NCBI GenBank assembly: GCA_964247295.1 | Contig: CAXTTV010000213.1 | Coordinates: 1 to 7,990, forward strand | From: CAXTTV01 sp964247295 | GTDB lineage: Bacteria; Chloroflexota; Ktedonobacteria; Ktedonobacterales; Ktedonobacteraceae | Length of the DNA: 7,990 bases | Direction: 5' to 3' | Shown: piece after piece, positions 5,930 to 7,990 of the stretch | How positions within the stretch are numbered: the first letter of the stretch is position 1 | Layout: each line of letters begins with the position of its first letter | The notes under the pieces: model-generated | Database searches by the model: none | What the model saw: the letters and a program-made list of their open reading frames with translations, nothing else | Told to the model about the DNA's origin: nothing | Position numbers and translations under genes: made by a program

Positions 5930-6592
5930 TCAAGCCCGTAAGTTAATTAACCCATTTTGTGCCGCAAGAGAAACAGCTTCAGTCCGATTAGTTGCCCCTA
6001 GTTTGCTCATTATGGCGCTGACATGGAACTTTGCGGTGCGTTCACTAATTACAAGATGGACGGCAATCTCTTTGTTTGGCATGCCTTGAGCCAGAAGGTT
6101 GAGCACTTCCAACTCTCGCTCGGTCAATGGTTCAACGTACCGGGCTTTTTGCTTACTTTCGTCCATTTCTGAAGACGGCCTCATGTACTGTAATAGTCTG
6201 GAAGCGATCACTGGCTGTAAAAGGGAACCACCTTGCATGGTGATGCGAATGGCGTTGAAGATTTCATCCCTGGGCACCCCTTTGAGTAGATAACCATTCG
6301 CGCCAGCCTGGACAGCCCGTAGAATTCGCTCGTCGTTATCAAAGGCGGTAAAAACGATGGTATGGACGGGTCCCGCCAATTTGTTAATAGTTTGGACCGC
6401 CTCGACACCATCAACGATTGGCATCTCCAGGTCGAGCAAGACAATATTTGGGCGTAACCGCATTGTCAGAGTAATCGCTTCACGACCATTAGCAGCCTCA
6501 CCTACGACTTCAAAGTCTGTCTGAGTCTCTAATACAGCCCGAAGACCCTCCCGAACAATGGGATGATCATCCACCAGTACGATCCGGATCAT
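5930..6592 (-). CDS. NarL/FixJ-family response regulator (REC plus LuxR-type HTH)
   Basis: The product has 220 residues, the normal length for the family. Receiver domain, about 2-120: acidic pair D8/D9, phosphoacceptor D54 (in VLLDLEMP), switch residue T82, and conserved K104 followed by a hydrophobic/polar turn (YLLKGV). A linker at about 135-154 precedes the LuxR-type helix-turn-helix at 155-215 (LTERELEVLNLLAQGMPNKEIA...SERTAKFHVSAIMSKLGATNRTEAV). All key residues for phosphorylation are present, so it should be a phospho-activated DNA-binding transcription factor. It lies 28 bases after the histidine kinase stop, with AGGTGG before the ATG, so the two genes form an operon and a cognate pair. 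Likely targets are nearby minus-strand promoters (inference from position). The exact signal and regulon cannot be read from sequence. Confidence 0.95.
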   Translation of the reverse strand: MIRIVLVDDHPIVREGLRAVLETQTDFEVVGEAANGREAITLTMRLRPNIVLLDLEMPIVDGVEAVQTINKLAGPVHTIVFTAFDNDERILRAVQAGANGYLLKGVPRDEIFNAIRITMQGGSLLQPVIASRLLQYMRPSSEMDESKQKARYVEPLTERELEVLNLLAQGMPNKEIAVHLVISERTAKFHVSAIMSKLGATNRTEAVSLAAQNGLINLRA

Positions 6593-6620
6593 CTTTTACC
6601 ACCTTTACATGCCCCGACCT

Positions 6621-7853
6621 TTAAAAACTACGGTATGGGATACTCACGTGAATGTAGGTTCCAGTCCCCGGTTCACTTCCTATAAAAAGACAGCCACCCA
6701 TGAGCCGTACCCGTTCACTCATACCGGCCAGTCCAAAATGACCTTCACGCACCCTCTGCTCAATCGTCTCGGGATCAAAGCCCCGCCCGTCATCTTGAAG
6801 CATCAATTGCAGCCCGGTCTGATCCAGTTTCAAGGTGAGACGGATCTGCGTAGCCTGGGCATGGCGTGAGGCATTGGTTAGCGCCTCCTGAGCGATCCGA
6901 TATAGTCCAGTTTCCAGGCGGGGTGAGAGTGAAGGTATGATTGGCGGAACCTGAGTAGTCTGGAAACGAAACTGGATCTCTACACTTTCATCCTGCTCCT
7001 GCATCTTCCGAGCCAGGGTCTCTAAAGCTTCCGGCAACGTGTAGCCTTGAAGGGGAACCGCTCGCAAATCCATTACGGATCTCCGCGCCTCCTCCAGATT
7101 ATCGCGGGCCAGACCGAGCGCGCGACGGGTCGCCTCCTGGGCTCGCAGAGGCTTTGTCTCGATCAAAACATCAGCCGTCTCTAATTGCAGAGTAATCGCG
7201 GCCAATCCCTGAGCCAGCGTATCATGGATCTCACGAGCCAGTCGGTTACGCTCCTCGATGGTCGCCAGCCGGGCAGCCGAGCGGGTCTGCTCCTCTGAGA
7301 GACGCGCGCGTTGCATCGCCAGCCCGATCTGGTCAGCGATAATATGCAGCAATTGAAGGTCCTCTTGCGAGAGTTCACGCCAATCCCGGCTGGCAACATT
7401 CAATACGCCTAGAGCGACCGAGCCAGCATAGATGGGGACACTTGCATGATAACGCAGTCCCCAGGAGGTAGGATCACTATCGCGCTCGGCGCTTTTTAGA
7501 CGACTACAGCGCAACACATCAATATTCGAGGCCCCCTCCAGGTCACCAGCGAGAAAGGTATCCAGGCAGAGACAGGAGCCCCAGAGGCGCTCGGGATGAT
7601 TCGCAAGGTAAGGAGGTAGCGCCTGCGAGGCGGCCAGTTCGATCTGCCGATGCTCGTTGAGCAACCAGACCCAGCCAGTCTGCATATCCAGCAGCCGGGT
7701 TACCTGGATGAGGATCTCCTGAAGAACCTCATGAACATCTACATTGCGATTAAGATAGCTCCCGATCGCGTAGAGCACGGCCAGTTCGCGGTTACGGCTC
7801 AGGATCGACGAGGGCTCGTTTTGAGATTGGGAAAGAGGTGTGTCACTGTCCAT
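6621..7853 (-). CDS. GAF-domain sensor histidine kinase (HisKA_3/NarX-DegS class)
   Basis: The product has 410 residues and no transmembrane segment, so it is a cytoplasmic sensor. A GAF domain (about 25-182) is followed by a short coiled coil (183-200). The HisKA_3 dimerisation domain has phosphoacceptor H210 in ERNRLAREIHDTLAQGL. A HATPase_c domain follows: N-box around N327 (RIAQEALTNASRHAQA), G1 box DDGRGF (354-359) and G2 box GLAGMSERV (374-382), ending with GTGTYIHVSIP. It should autophosphorylate and pass phosphate to the NarL-type regulator encoded 28 bases downstream. The GAF domain has three cysteines, C94-x-C96 and C116, in a segment (WGSCLCLDTFLAGD...DVLRCSRL) that could bind an Fe-S cluster or act as a thiol switch. 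An in-frame TAG four codons upstream fixes the start at or after this ATG. There is no good Shine-Dalgarno sequence. Confidence 0.95.
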   Translation of the reverse strand: MDSDTPLSQSQNEPSSILSRNRELAVLYAIGSYLNRNVDVHEVLQEILIQVTRLLDMQTGWVWLLNEHRQIELAASQALPPYLANHPERLWGSCLCLDTFLAGDLEGASNIDVLRCSRLKSAERDSDPTSWGLRYHASVPIYAGSVALGVLNVASRDWRELSQEDLQLLHIIADQIGLAMQRARLSEEQTRSAARLATIEERNRLAREIHDTLAQGLAAITLQLETADVLIETKPLRAQEATRRALGLARDNLEEARRSVMDLRAVPLQGYTLPEALETLARKMQEQDESVEIQFRFQTTQVPPIIPSLSPRLETGLYRIAQEALTNASRHAQATQIRLTLKLDQTGLQLMLQDDGRGFDPETIEQRVREGHFGLAGMSERVRLMGGCLFIGSEPGTGTYIHVSIPYRSF

Positions 7854-7859
7854 ACTCTT

Positions 7860-7889
7860 ATTCTAAACAACCAGAAGGATCTCACGCAA
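7860..7889 (-). promoter_or_regulatory. candidate promoter for the two-component operon, possibly leaderless
   Basis: On the minus strand TTGCGT (7889-7884) and TAGAAT (7865-7860) are separated by 18 bases. The -10 box differs from consensus at one base and ends 6 bases before the ATG at 7853, so transcription would start at or within a base or two of the start codon. The kinase gene also lacks a Shine-Dalgarno sequence, consistent with a leaderless message. The -35 match is weak. Confidence 0.4.
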
Positions 7890-7940
7890 GAAGGTTAAGG
7901 GAAGGACAGGGCTATTTCATTCTAGGAAGAAAGGGGTCTG

Positions 7941-7976
7941 GGGGTGTCAACCCCTGACGGAGGCAGGGGTATCCCC
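7941..7976. other. GC-rich region with overlapping alternative hairpins
   Basis: Three stems overlap. GGGGT (7941-7945) pairs with ACCCC (7950-7954). ACCCCTG (7950-7956) pairs perfectly with CAGGGGT (7964-7970) around a 7-base loop. GGGG (7966-7969) pairs with CCCC (7973-7976). The middle stem excludes the other two. It lies upstream of the kinase promoter and is cut off by the window end, so its owner is uncertain. It could be a terminator-like or dispersed intergenic element. Confidence 0.45.
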
Positions 7977-7990
7977 GCTCATTTCCCCCT

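Overview
The window looks like a chromosomal piece of a mesophilic soil Chloroflexota, most likely Ktedonobacterales. This rests on moderate GC, strong AGGAGG-type ribosome binding sites, and protein styles I associate with Ktedonobacter: a GAF/HisKA_3 kinase with a NarL-type regulator, a single-pass DLNKDG-repeat protein, and proteins with long Pro/Gln-rich tails. The assignment is inference, since no rRNA or other marker gene is present.

Layout. On the + strand, one gene (226-1014) encodes a membrane-anchored protein of unknown function; it has a good sigma-70-type promoter upstream (72-100). It converges on a minus-strand block, and the two are separated by a strong bidirectional-type terminator (1031-1072). 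All other genes are on the minus strand. In transcription order they are: sensor histidine kinase (7853-6621), NarL-family response regulator (6592-5930), a 408-bp gap with short repeats, a small exported OB-like protein (5521-5192), a roughly 200-bp gap holding a perfect 58-bp duplication, a three-gene redox operon (4989-1652), a perfect 18-bp-stem terminator (1597-1635), and a small DUF1232-like membrane protein (1512-1090).

The core is the redox operon. It consists of an NAD(P)H-type FAD oxidoreductase with a long disordered tail, a two-cluster [4Fe-4S] ferredoxin whose GTG start overlaps the preceding stop, and a five-helix membrane protein. The membrane protein carries two His-x13-His helices, placed as in bis-heme b cytochromes. 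Together they read as a transmembrane electron-transfer chain: NAD(P)H, FAD, two Fe-S clusters, two b hemes, then quinone or an outer acceptor (or the reverse). The adjacent two-component system has a GAF domain with a Cys-x-Cys...Cys set that could sense redox state, so it may control the cluster. That link is inferred from position only. No CRISPR array, tRNA, rRNA or transposase was seen.
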